A stretch of 64,000 nucleotides of DNA, taken from the NCBI RefSeq assembly GCF_030718205.1, contig NZ_JAUZQF010000017.1, positions 247,287-311,286 on the forward strand. Direction: 5' to 3'. The notes under the pieces were generated by a model that made no database searches, had not been told where the DNA came from, and saw only the letters and a list, made by a program, of their open reading frames with translations. The translations under genes and the position numbers were made by a program. Below, piece by piece: positions 23,756 to 31,563 of this stretch. The DNA comes from Nonomuraea turcica (lineage in GTDB: Bacteria > Actinomycetota > Actinomycetes > Streptosporangiales > Streptosporangiaceae). The stretch's first letter is position 1, and each line of letters opens with the position of its first letter.

Positions 23756-24652
23756 ATGGCGCTGCTGAAACGGTCGGGTCCCAAGCCCAAGCCGGAGCCG
23801 GACCCCGAAGGCCGGATGCCGCTCATGGAGCACCTCCGTGAGCTGCGCAACCGGTTGCTCATCGCGTTCGCCGCCGTGGCGGTGGGCCTGATCATCGGCT
23901 GGATCGTCTCCGGCCCGGTGTGGGAGCTGCTCAAGGAGCCCTACTGCTCGACCCCGCAATCGCGCCAGCTCAACGGGGAGTGCAGTCTGACCTACAACGG
24001 CATCTTCTCGTCGTTCTTCATCACGCTGAAGGTCTCGTTGATGGTCGGCCTCGTGGTGTCCTCGCCCGCCTGGCTCTACCAGCTCTGGGCGTTCGTCACC
24101 CCGGCCCTCTACCGCACCGAGAAGCGTTACACGATGACGTTCCTCGCGCTGGCCATCCCGCTGTTCGCGCTGGGCGCGGCGCTGTCCTACATCATCATGG
24201 ACACCGCCCTGGGGTTCCTGCTGGGGTTCTCCCTCGACGGCACGGTCGCCACCATCTCGATCGACGACTACCTCGACTACGTCCTGATCATGCTGATGAT
24301 CTTCGGGGTGTCGTTCGAGCTGCCGCTGGTGCTGGTGTTCCTCAACATCATCGGCGTGCTGCCGCACGCGACGGTCGCCAAGCACCGGCGGCTGGTCATC
24401 TTCCTGATGTTCGTGTTCGGCGCCATCGTGACGCCCGGCGGCGACCCGATCACCATGATGGCGCTGGCGGCGCCGATGATCGTGCTGTTCTCGGCCGCCG
24501 AGCTGTTCATGTACCTGCGGGAGAAGCGGCGGCCGCAGAGTGAGTTCGCGGACCTGTCCGACGACGAGGCCTCGCCGCTGCCGGCGGACACACCGCTCGA
24601 CGACGACGATCCCGACAAACGCCTTGAAGAGGACTCCGGTCCGGCGCGGTAA
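23756..24652 (+). CDS. tatC: Sec-independent translocase receptor TatC
   Basis: Six-helix receptor that binds twin-arginine signal peptides. The product is 298 residues. The cytoplasmic N-terminus MPLMEHLRELRNRLL contains the conserved Glu-His-Leu-x-Glu-Leu-Arg-x-Arg block. Conserved FVTPALYRTEKR and FGVSFELPLVLVFL segments follow, then further helices up to about residue 255. The tail (about 256-298) is acidic. Co-directional with tatA, and almost certainly one operon with pafBC and the micro-protein. Confidence 0.96.
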   Translation: MALLKRSGPKPKPEPDPEGRMPLMEHLRELRNRLLIAFAAVAVGLIIGWIVSGPVWELLKEPYCSTPQSRQLNGECSLTYNGIFSSFFITLKVSLMVGLVVSSPAWLYQLWAFVTPALYRTEKRYTMTFLALAIPLFALGAALSYIIMDTALGFLLGFSLDGTVATISIDDYLDYVLIMLMIFGVSFELPLVLVFLNIIGVLPHATVAKHRRLVIFLMFVFGAIVTPGGDPITMMALAAPMIVLFSAAELFMYLREKRRPQSEFADLSDDEASPLPADTPLDDDDPDKRLEEDSGPAR

Positions 24653-24731
24653 CGGACGAGCCGCCGGCCTCCGGAGCTCTCCAGGCCAGAAGAGGATTCC
24701 GGTTCCGGCCGATAGGCGATAGGTTCCGGGC

Positions 24732-25619
24732 GTGTCCCCGCAAATCGCGCTGCTCGTCAACCCGGCCGCCCGCGGCGGCCGGACGCTGCGCCTGCTCGAG
24801 CCCGTGGCCCGCCGATTGCGTGCCGGAGGCGCCGAGCTCTCGGTGATCGTCGGCGACAACGCCGCGGACGCGCTCGAACGCGCCTGCACCGCCGTCGCCG
24901 AACGCCCTGACGCGCTCGTCGCCTTCGGCGGCGACGGCCTGGTCCACCTGGCCGTGCAGGCCGTGGCCGGCACCGACGTGCCGCTCGGCGTCATCCCCGC
25001 CGGCACCGGCAACGACATCGCGGCCGCGCTCGGCCTGCCCTGCACGGACCCCGTCGCGGCGGCCCGGACCGTGCTGCGCATGAAGTCGCGGCCGGTCGAC
25101 GCGGCCCGCATCCGCGCAGGGGGCGTCGAAGAGCTGTTCGCGGGCGTGGTGTGCTGCGGGTTCGACTCGCGGGTCAACGAGCGGGCCAACCGGCGCACCT
25201 GGCCGCCCGGGATGGCTCGATACCTGGTCGCGACGCTGGAGGAGCTGCGGTCGTTCCGGCCGATCCCGTTCCGGGTCACCTTCGACGAGGACGAGGTGGT
25301 CGAACAGGAGGCCATGCTCGTGGCCGTGGCCAACACCAGCTCGTACGGGGCCGGGATGCGGGTGTGCCCGGACGCCCGGCCCGACGACGGGCTGCTGGAC
25401 GTGGTGATGGTGGGTGCCATCTCCAAGCCGGAGTTCCTGAGGGCGCTGCCCAGCGTGTACCGGGGGACGCATGTCGGTCACCGGGCGGTGTCGGTGCGGC
25501 GGGTGCGCAGGGTGCGGCTGGAGGCCGCGGACGTGGTGGCGTACGCCGACGGGGAGCGGATCGGGCCGGTGCCGGTGGAGTGCGAGATACGGCCCGGGGC
25601 GCTGCGGATCATCGTTTGA
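24732..25619 (+). CDS. Diacylglycerol kinase family lipid kinase
   Basis: Predicted soluble lipid kinase (DagK/YegS family), 295 residues. It would use ATP to phosphorylate diacylglycerol or a related lipid. The family motifs are VNPAARGG at the N-terminus, AFGGDGLVHLAVQ (GGDG nucleotide loop, about residues 59-71) and GVIPAGTGNDIAAALG. GTG 24732 has no ribosome site. TAGGTT at 24719-24724 suggests a leaderless transcript. It lies between tatC and helY on the same strand. The natural lipid cannot be told from sequence. Confidence 0.9.
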   Translation: MSPQIALLVNPAARGGRTLRLLEPVARRLRAGGAELSVIVGDNAADALERACTAVAERPDALVAFGGDGLVHLAVQAVAGTDVPLGVIPAGTGNDIAAALGLPCTDPVAAARTVLRMKSRPVDAARIRAGGVEELFAGVVCCGFDSRVNERANRRTWPPGMARYLVATLEELRSFRPIPFRVTFDEDEVVEQEAMLVAVANTSSYGAGMRVCPDARPDDGLLDVVMVGAISKPEFLRALPSVYRGTHVGHRAVSVRRVRRVRLEAADVVAYADGERIGPVPVECEIRPGALRIIV

Positions 25620-25710
25620 GATCTACATTGTAAAGGAGCCCGGACGAGGCGGCCGAGGCGGAGGAACGGGCGGGACGGACCGGAATGGCGATTTCGGTAG
25701 GCTGACGGGT

Positions 25711-28446
25711 ATGACAACGCCAGCGGAACGCTACGCGGCCTTCCGTCAGAAGCACGGGGACGAAGGATCCGCACTCAGATCGTTCCGAGGTCTCTACGAC
25801 TTCGAGCTGGACGACTTCCAGCTGGACGCCTGCCGGGCTCTCGAGGCCGGCGACGGCGTCCTGGTGGCGGCGCCCACGGGGTCGGGCAAGACGGTGGTCG
25901 GCGAGTTCGCCGTCCACCTGGCCCTGGAGCAGGGCCGCAAGTGCTTCTACACCACCCCGATCAAGGCGTTGTCCAACCAGAAGTACAACGACCTGGTCAA
26001 ACGCTACGGCACCGCCAAGGTCGGCCTGCTGACCGGCGACAACAGCATCAATGGCGACGCCCCCATCGTGGTCATGACCACCGAGGTGCTGCGCAACATG
26101 CTTTACGCCGGGTCGGCCACGCTGGGCGGGCTCGGTTTCGTCGTCATGGACGAGGTCCACTACCTGGCCGACCGGTTTCGCGGCGCGGTGTGGGAAGAGG
26201 TCATCATCCACCTGTCGGAGTCGGTCCGGCTGGTGGCGCTGTCGGCGACGGTGAGCAACGCCGAGGAGTTCGGCGAGTGGATCGGCGAGGTGCGCGGCGA
26301 AACCACGGTCATCGTCGACGAGGTCAGGCCGGTGCCGCTGTGGCAGCACATGATGGTGGGCAACCTCCTCTATGACATGTTCATGAACGACGAGCTGACG
26401 CCGCGCATCAACCCCACCCTGATGCGGGTGACCAGGGACGCCGAGCGGCTGACCGCGGGCCGGGGCCGGCGCGGCTACAGCCGCCCGCAGCGGTCCCGGC
26501 CGCCGGACCGGGTGCAGGTGATCGAGAAGCTGGACGCCGAGGGGCTGCTGCCGGCGATCACGTTCATCTTCTCCCGCGCCGGTTGCGACGCGGCCGTGCA
26601 GCAGTGCCTGTACGCCGGGATCCGGCTCACCACCGACCGCGAGCGGCATGAGATCAGGCAGCTCGTCGACGAGCGCACCGCGCACCTGCCTGATGAGGAC
26701 CTGGCGGTGCTGGGCTTCCTGGAGTGGCGCGACTGCTTGGAGCGCGGGCTGGCGGCGCACCACGCGGGCATGTTGCCGGCCTTCAAGGAGGTCGTGGAGG
26801 AGCTGTTCACGCGCGGGCTGGTCAAGGCCGTGTTCGCCACGGAGACCCTCGCGCTCGGCATCAACATGCCGGCCCGCAGCGTGGTGATCGAGAAGCTGGA
26901 CAAGTGGAACGGCGAGACCCACGCCGACCTCACGCCCGGCGAATACACGCAGCTGACCGGGCGGGCCGGGCGGCGCGGCATCGACGTCGAGGGGCACGCC
27001 GTGGTGCTGTGGCAGACGGGCATGGACCCGCTGTCGGTGGCGGGCCTGGCCGGCACCCGCACCTACCCGCTGCGCTCCAGCTTCCAGCCGTCCTACAACA
27101 TGGCGGTCAACCTGGTGGGCCAGTTCGGCAGGGAGCGGGCGCGCACGCTGCTGGAGGAGTCGTTCGCGCAGTTCCAGGCCGACCGGGCGGTCGTGGGCCT
27201 GGCCAAGCAGCTGCGCAAGCAGGAGGAGGCCCTGGAGGGCTACCAGGAGGCCATGACGTGCCACCTGGGCGACTTCCCTGAATACGCGGCGCTGCGCCGC
27301 CGCCTGTCCGACCGGGAGGCCGAGCTGGCCAGGCAGCGGGGCGCCGCCCGGCGCGCCGCTGCGGTGCGGTCGCTGGAGGCGCTGGAGCCCGGCGACGTCA
27401 TCCGGGTGCCCGGCGGGCGGCGGGCCGGATTGGCGATCGTGCTCGACCCGGGACGCAACCCGCGCGGTCGCGCTGCGGGGACGGGCCCCAACCCGCTCGT
27501 GCTGACGATCGGCAAGCAGATCAAAAAGCTCGACCCGGCCGACTTCCCGGTGCCGGTCGAGCCCTTGGAGAAGCTGCGCATCCCGAAGAACTTCAACGGC
27601 CGCTCGCCGAAGGAGCGCGCCAACCTCGTCTCCACGCTGCTGGCCAAGATCGGCGACCGTGACCTGGGCAAGCCGGACCGGGTCCGCGACCACGCCGTGG
27701 AGGACGAGGAGGTCAACGAGCTGCGCCGGCGCATCCGCCAGCACCCCTGCCACGGCTGCGACGAGCGTGAGGACCACGCCCGCTGGGCCGAGCGCTACTA
27801 CAAGCTGCTGCGCGAGACCGAAGGGCTGCGCCGCCGCGTCGAGGGCCGCTCGCACGTGATCTCCCGTACGTTCGACCGCATCTGCTCGGTGCTGGAGCAG
27901 CTCGGCTACCTCGACGGCGAGGCGGTCACCGATGAGGGCAGCCGTCTGGGCCGCATCTACACCGAGCTGGACCTGCTGACCGCCGAGAGCCTGCGCCAGG
28001 GGTTGTGGGAGGAGCTGGAGCCGGCCGAGCTGGCGGCGTGCGTGTCGGCGCTGGTGTTCGAGTCGCGGGCCGCCGACGACGCCCGCCGGCCCAAGATCCC
28101 CGCGGGGCGCGCCCAGGACGCGCTGACGGCGATGATCCGGCTGTGGGGGGAGCTGGAGGGCATCGAGTCCGACCACGGGCTGTCCACCATCAGAGAGCCC
28201 GACCTGGGGTTCGCCTGGGCGGCGTTCCGCTGGACGAAGGGGCACAGCCTGGACGCGGTGCTCATGGACGGCGTCAACGGCAACGAGTTGGCCGCCGGCG
28301 ACTTCGTCCGGTGGATCAAGCAGCTGATGGACCTGCTCGGCCAGCTGGGGAACGCGGCCCCGCCCGGCAGTAAGATCAAGCAGACCTCCGTCAAGGCCGT
28401 GGACGCCATGCGGCGCGGGGTGGTGGCCTACTCCTCGCTCACCTGA
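25711..28446 (+). CDS. helY: DEAD/DEAH-box helicase of the Ski2/Mtr4 group (HelY)
   Basis: ATP-dependent RNA helicase of 911 residues. Motif I is APTGSGKT (about residues 54-61), motif II MDEVHYL, motif III LSATVSN, and motif VI QLTGRAGRRGID. A long C-terminal region follows with an arch-like insert and a Ski2-type helical end (about 540-911). Helicases of this type unwind structured RNA for decay; in mycobacteria helY likewise lies next to tatC. ATG 25711 starts the first family block (ERYAAFRQKHGDEGSALRSF). An open frame reaches back to 25471 but is shadow of the kinase gene. No ribosome site; TAGGCT at 25698-25703 points to leaderless expression. Confidence 0.93.
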   Translation: MTTPAERYAAFRQKHGDEGSALRSFRGLYDFELDDFQLDACRALEAGDGVLVAAPTGSGKTVVGEFAVHLALEQGRKCFYTTPIKALSNQKYNDLVKRYGTAKVGLLTGDNSINGDAPIVVMTTEVLRNMLYAGSATLGGLGFVVMDEVHYLADRFRGAVWEEVIIHLSESVRLVALSATVSNAEEFGEWIGEVRGETTVIVDEVRPVPLWQHMMVGNLLYDMFMNDELTPRINPTLMRVTRDAERLTAGRGRRGYSRPQRSRPPDRVQVIEKLDAEGLLPAITFIFSRAGCDAAVQQCLYAGIRLTTDRERHEIRQLVDERTAHLPDEDLAVLGFLEWRDCLERGLAAHHAGMLPAFKEVVEELFTRGLVKAVFATETLALGINMPARSVVIEKLDKWNGETHADLTPGEYTQLTGRAGRRGIDVEGHAVVLWQTGMDPLSVAGLAGTRTYPLRSSFQPSYNMAVNLVGQFGRERARTLLEESFAQFQADRAVVGLAKQLRKQEEALEGYQEAMTCHLGDFPEYAALRRRLSDREAELARQRGAARRAAAVRSLEALEPGDVIRVPGGRRAGLAIVLDPGRNPRGRAAGTGPNPLVLTIGKQIKKLDPADFPVPVEPLEKLRIPKNFNGRSPKERANLVSTLLAKIGDRDLGKPDRVRDHAVEDEEVNELRRRIRQHPCHGCDEREDHARWAERYYKLLRETEGLRRRVEGRSHVISRTFDRICSVLEQLGYLDGEAVTDEGSRLGRIYTELDLLTAESLRQGLWEELEPAELAACVSALVFESRAADDARRPKIPAGRAQDALTAMIRLWGELEGIESDHGLSTIREPDLGFAWAAFRWTKGHSLDAVLMDGVNGNELAAGDFVRWIKQLMDLLGQLGNAAPPGSKIKQTSVKAVDAMRRGVVAYSSLT

Positions 28447-28462
28447 GCATGCTCGTGGCCGT

Positions 28463-28648
28463 CTAGTCGTCGTGGCGGAGTCCGAGGACTGTCACCACCA
28501 GGCCCAGCAGGCCTGCCACGGCGGCGACGGCGGTCAGCGCGCCGCCCTCGAACCACAGGTGCAGCAGGCCGAAGCTCTTGCCGAAGACGTGCTCGGCGAC
28601 GAGCGCGCCGAAGCCTTGAATCATGAGGATGATGCCGAGGAACGTCAT
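28463..28648 (-). CDS. Two-helix small membrane protein
   Basis: A 61-residue protein: MTFLGIILMIQGFGALVAE (helix 1), a short loop HVFGKSFGLLHLW, then a second helix (about 36-56) and the polar end GLRHDD. No family recognised. ATG 28648 is taken because the helix starts there. The frame is open upstream to 28774, but that part is not protein-like. No ribosome site. It converges on helY and diverges from the Arg/Trp-peptide unit, sharing its AT-rich upstream region, so a joint function is possible but unproven. Confidence 0.6.
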   Translation of the reverse strand: MTFLGIILMIQGFGALVAEHVFGKSFGLLHLWFEGGALTAVAAVAGLLGLVVTVLGLRHDD

Positions 28649-28749
28649 GCACCGATCGTGGCAGGCATGGTGAAGGCTTCCATCGAACCAAAGTATCGGC
28701 CGTCCTCCTCCTTGGAACCAGCCCCCAGAAGCACCTTTGGTGGTCTGAT

Positions 28750-28796
28750 TACCTACTTTAGGTATTCCAGGCATTTACTCCTAATTTAACTGGAAT
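28750..28796. promoter_or_regulatory. Two inverted repeats in an AT-rich divergent region
   Basis: TACCTA-CTT-TAGGTA (28750-28764) is perfect. ATTCCAG (28764-28770) and CTGGAAT (28790-28796) form a second pair with a 19-base spacer. They sit in the 280-base gap 28649-28928, the most AT-rich intergenic stretch here, between the two-helix protein and the Arg/Trp peptide. Likely operators or promoter elements; no convincing -35/-10 pair was fixed. Confidence 0.4.
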
Positions 28797-28928
28797 GCGG
28801 AATTGCCTTTCTGGGCTGGGTCGGCGGGTCAAGTCTCTTTTGCATCGGTGAATATCTCGTGATTTATCAGAATTAGGGTGCTAACGTCCGATTTGTGAAT
28901 GTGTCGGCCATCCAATGGGGGAGGAATC

Positions 28929-29051
28929 ATGGCTAACACGCAGTTCACGCAAGTCGGGTTCCACGAAGGATGGGGTTGGGGCCGACGGCGGGGGTGGCGA
29001 CGACGCCGCCGCTGCTGGGGCAGACGTCGTAAGTGGTGGTGGGGGTGGTAA
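28929..29051 (+). CDS. Arg/Trp-rich cationic 40-residue peptide
   Basis: Short gene with an ideal GGGGGAGGA ribosome site (28917-28925) before ATG 28929. The first 14 residues (MANTQFTQVGFHEG) are ordinary. Residues 15-40 are almost only Trp (8), Arg (11), Gly and one Cys29, ending KWWWGW. Net charge is about +11. I know no family for it. Composition recalls Trp/Arg antimicrobial peptides and leaderless bacteriocins. A strong hairpin follows 12 bases after the stop, and an ABC exporter gene opens within its last codons. The arrangement would also suit a ribosome-monitored attenuator leader. No double-Gly leader site is visible. Confidence 0.65.
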   Translation: MANTQFTQVGFHEGWGWGRRRGWRRRRRCWGRRRKWWWGW

Positions 29052-30934
29052 ACACACCCCGTGAGAGCCGGCGGCTGAGCCGCCGGCTCTCTTTCGTCGC
29101 CTCCGGCCGCGAACTCGCGCCGGCGATTTCCCTTCGCCGCACCTTCCGCGAGTTCTGGCCGGACACGCGCGGGCTGCGCCGGCTGTTCGTGGCCGGCCTG
29201 CTGCTCGCCATCGTGGCCGCGCTGTGCGAGGTCGCCGCGATCCGCCTGTTCGGCCACATCACCGACGAGGTGCTCGCCACCCGGAATCTGGGAGCCTTCT
29301 GGGTTCCGGCGCTCACCTGGCTCGGGCTCGCCGCGGTCGCGGGGGTCGCGGCCTTCGCCGGCACGTACGCCACCGCGCTCGGCGCCGAGCGCTTCCTGCT
29401 GGGACTACGCGACCGGGTGTTCGCCCACATCCAGACACTCGCGCCGGACTTCTCGGAGAAGCGGCGCCTCGGCGACCTCATGGCCCGGCTCACCGACGAC
29501 GTCGAGGCCATCGAGGAGCTCGTCGGCTCAGGAGTGGTCAAAGCCCTCACCGCGGCCGCCAGCGCGGTGTTCTTCGCCGGAGCCGCCTTCCTCATCCGGT
29601 GGGACCTCGCGCTCGTCACCTTCGCGCTCATCCCGGCGTTCCTGCTGGTGTCGAAGGCGTTCGCGGGCAGGTTCAGGACGGCCGCGGCACGCGAGCGGCA
29701 CAGCAACGGCGTCATGAACAGCGTTCTGGAGGAAGGGCTGGCCAACCAGCCGCTCGTGCAGGCGTACAACCGGCAGCCGGCCGAGTCGCGCCGCCTGCAC
29801 GCCGAGGGACGCACGTGGCTGCGTGCCAACATGGCGCAGGCCTGGCTGTCCGGCCTGTACGGCCCCGCCGTCCAGATCATCGAGACCGTCTGCCTGATCG
29901 TCATCCTCGGCGTCGGCGCGTGGGAGATCGCCGCGGGCCGGCTGACCATCGGCGGCCTGCTCGCCTTCGCCGCGTACCTGGCCCTGCTCTACCCGGCCGT
30001 GCAGAGCCTCGGCGAGCTGGCCCTGACGGTGTCGGAGGCGGCCGCGGGATCCGACCGGATCATCGAGATCCTGCGGACCGAGCCCGCCGTCACCGACGCA
30101 CCCGGCGCGGTGGCCGCCGGAACTCACGGACGCAGTCGCGGGTGGGTCGAGTTCGACAAGGTCGGCTTCGCCTACCCGGGGCGGGCGCGGCCGGTGCTGC
30201 GGGAGGTGTCCTTCACCGCCGGGCCCGGCGAGCTGCTCGTGCTCACCGGGCCCAGCGGGGCGGGCAAGTCCACGCTGGCCAAGCTGCTGCTGCGCTTCTA
30301 CGACCCGGACGTGGGGTGCGTCCGGCTCGACGGCGCCGACATCCGGGGCCTGACCCGCGAGTCGCTGCGGGCCAACGTCACCGTGCTGCACCAGGAGACG
30401 CTCCTGTTCTCCGGGTCGGTACGGGACAACATCGCCTACGGGCGGCCGGACGCCTCGCACAAGGAGCTGATCAGAGCCGCCCAAGCGGCCGGGGTGCACG
30501 ATTTCGTCAAACTGCTGCCGCAGGGCTACGACACGCCGGTCGGGCAGCGGGGGCGCCTGCTGTCCGGCGGGCAGCGGCAGCGGATCGCGATCGCCAGGGC
30601 CATCCTGCGCGACGCGCCCGTGCTGGTGCTCGACGAGCCCATGAACGGGCTGGACGAGGCGACGGCCGCCCAGGTCATGCAGCCGCTGCGGCGGCTCATG
30701 GCCGGCCGGACGACGATCCTCATCACCCACGACCTGCGGCATGTGCCCGACGGAGCGCGGGTCGTCGAGCTGGAGCCGGTGCCCCGTGAGGATCGCCTGC
30801 GCCTCAAGCGCACCGGCACCCCGGCCCGCCGCCCGGCCCCGCGCCGCGCCGCCCAGCCAGCGCCGGTGCCGGGTACGGCGTGGCAGGCGACTGTGCCGCC
30901 ACGCGAACTCCCGCCCGGTCTCTGTCCTCGATAG
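29033..30934 (+). CDS. ABC exporter half-transporter (fused membrane and ATPase domains)
   Basis: Exporter expected to work as a homodimer. The membrane domain (about residues 45-330, six helices from LFVAGLLLAIVAALCEVAAI on) precedes the ATPase domain. Walker A is GPSGAGKST, signature LLSGGQRQR, Walker B VLVLDEPMNGLD, H-loop ITHDLRHV. The tail after about 590 is Arg/Pro-rich. No C39 peptidase domain is present. The start is uncertain. GTG codons at 29033, 29036, 29039 and 29045 lie in the Trp codons of the peptide gene, read in another frame. The next start codon (29190) would cut into helix 1. Translation must therefore cross the hairpin at 29063-29091. The TetR gene follows. Confidence 0.9.
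   Translation: MVVGVVNTPRESRRLSRRLSFVASGRELAPAISLRRTFREFWPDTRGLRRLFVAGLLLAIVAALCEVAAIRLFGHITDEVLATRNLGAFWVPALTWLGLAAVAGVAAFAGTYATALGAERFLLGLRDRVFAHIQTLAPDFSEKRRLGDLMARLTDDVEAIEELVGSGVVKALTAAASAVFFAGAAFLIRWDLALVTFALIPAFLLVSKAFAGRFRTAAARERHSNGVMNSVLEEGLANQPLVQAYNRQPAESRRLHAEGRTWLRANMAQAWLSGLYGPAVQIIETVCLIVILGVGAWEIAAGRLTIGGLLAFAAYLALLYPAVQSLGELALTVSEAAAGSDRIIEILRTEPAVTDAPGAVAAGTHGRSRGWVEFDKVGFAYPGRARPVLREVSFTAGPGELLVLTGPSGAGKSTLAKLLLRFYDPDVGCVRLDGADIRGLTRESLRANVTVLHQETLLFSGSVRDNIAYGRPDASHKELIRAAQAAGVHDFVKLLPQGYDTPVGQRGRLLSGGQRQRIAIARAILRDAPVLVLDEPMNGLDEATAAQVMQPLRRLMAGRTTILITHDLRHVPDGARVVELEPVPREDRLRLKRTGTPARRPAPRRAAQPAPVPGTAWQATVPPRELPPGLCPR
29063..29091 (+). terminator. Strong hairpin after the peptide gene (terminator or attenuator)
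   Basis: Perfect 13-bp stem GAGAGCCGGCGGC/GCCGCCGGCTCTC with a TGA loop, followed by TTTCG. It lies 12 bases after the peptide stop and inside the 5' end of the exporter frame. GCCGCCG at 29005-29011 in the peptide's Arg codons is an exact 7-base complement of the 5' arm, so an alternative pairing could block terminator formation. Confidence 0.8.
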
Positions 30935-30937
30935 AAT

Positions 30938-30953
30938 CGGAGAACGCTCTCCG
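30938..30953. promoter_or_regulatory. TetR-type operator
   Basis: CGGAGA-ACGC-TCTCCG, perfect 6-bp arms, between the exporter stop (30934) and the TetR start (30982). Typical position and shape for an autoregulatory TetR operator. Confidence 0.6.
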
Positions 30954-30981
30954 CTTGTCGGGACGAAGGCAGGTGCACATC

Positions 30982-31563
30982 ATGGGCGACGACCACAGCA
31001 CGGGCAGGCCGCTGCGCGCCGACGCCCGCCGCAACCGCGAGCGGGTCCTGCAGATCGCTCAAGAGGCCCTGGCCAGCGACGGACTGACCATCTCCTTCGA
31101 CGACATCGCCCGCAGGGCCGGGTTCGGGGTCGGGACCGTCTACCGGCATTTCCCGACCAAGGAGGCGCTGTTCGAGGCGGTGCTGGTGGGGCGGATCGAG
31201 CGGTTCGTGGCCGACGCCCGCGCGCTGGGCACGGCCGAGGACCCGGGCAAGGCGTTCTTCGGGTGGTTCGCGCAGGTGGTGGAGCTCGCCTCGGCCAACC
31301 AGGCGCTGTGCGACATGCTGGACAGCGGCTCCGGGATGGCGTTACGCCCGGGCTCGACCCTCGCGGACGACTTCGCCGGCGCGCTCGGCCGGCTGCTGAC
31401 CAGGGCGCAGCAGGCCGGCGCGGTGCGGCGCGACCTGGTGACGGAGGACGTGCAGGACCTGTTGCGAGGGTGTCTGGCGGCGGAGCGGCGAGCCCGGGCC
31501 AGGGGCGGAGCCGTACGGCTGGCGGAGGTCATCTGCGACGGGATGCGGGTCAGGCCAGGGTGA
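30982..31563 (+). CDS. TetR family regulator
   Basis: Repressor of 193 residues. The N-terminal helix-turn-helix runs from RNRERVLQIAQEAL to FDDIARRAGFGVGTVYRHFPTKEALFEAVL. The C-terminal half is a ligand-binding helical domain (FGWFAQVVELASANQALCDML and on). ATG 30982 follows AAGGCAGG. A palindromic operator lies 29 bases upstream. It directly follows the ABC exporter and may control itself and perhaps the exporter unit. The 3' end overlaps the convergent ribonuclease gene by 14 bases. Confidence 0.92.
   Translation: MGDDHSTGRPLRADARRNRERVLQIAQEALASDGLTISFDDIARRAGFGVGTVYRHFPTKEALFEAVLVGRIERFVADARALGTAEDPGKAFFGWFAQVVELASANQALCDMLDSGSGMALRPGSTLADDFAGALGRLLTRAQQAGAVRRDLVTEDVQDLLRGCLAAERRARARGGAVRLAEVICDGMRVRPG

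Noticed and set aside
25471..25710. Upstream extension of the helY frame
   Set aside because: It overlaps the end of the lipid kinase gene, and the added 80 residues are Arg/Cys/Gly shadow. The family begins at ATG 25711.
25609..28245. An 878-codon minus-strand frame across helY
   Set aside because: Composition is that of third-position GC shadowing, with no conserved motif, while the plus strand shows all helicase motifs.
28649..28774. N-terminal extension of the two-helix protein to 28774
   Set aside because: The extra 42 residues come from the AT-rich operator region and contain the inverted repeats. They are unlike a membrane-protein N-terminus.
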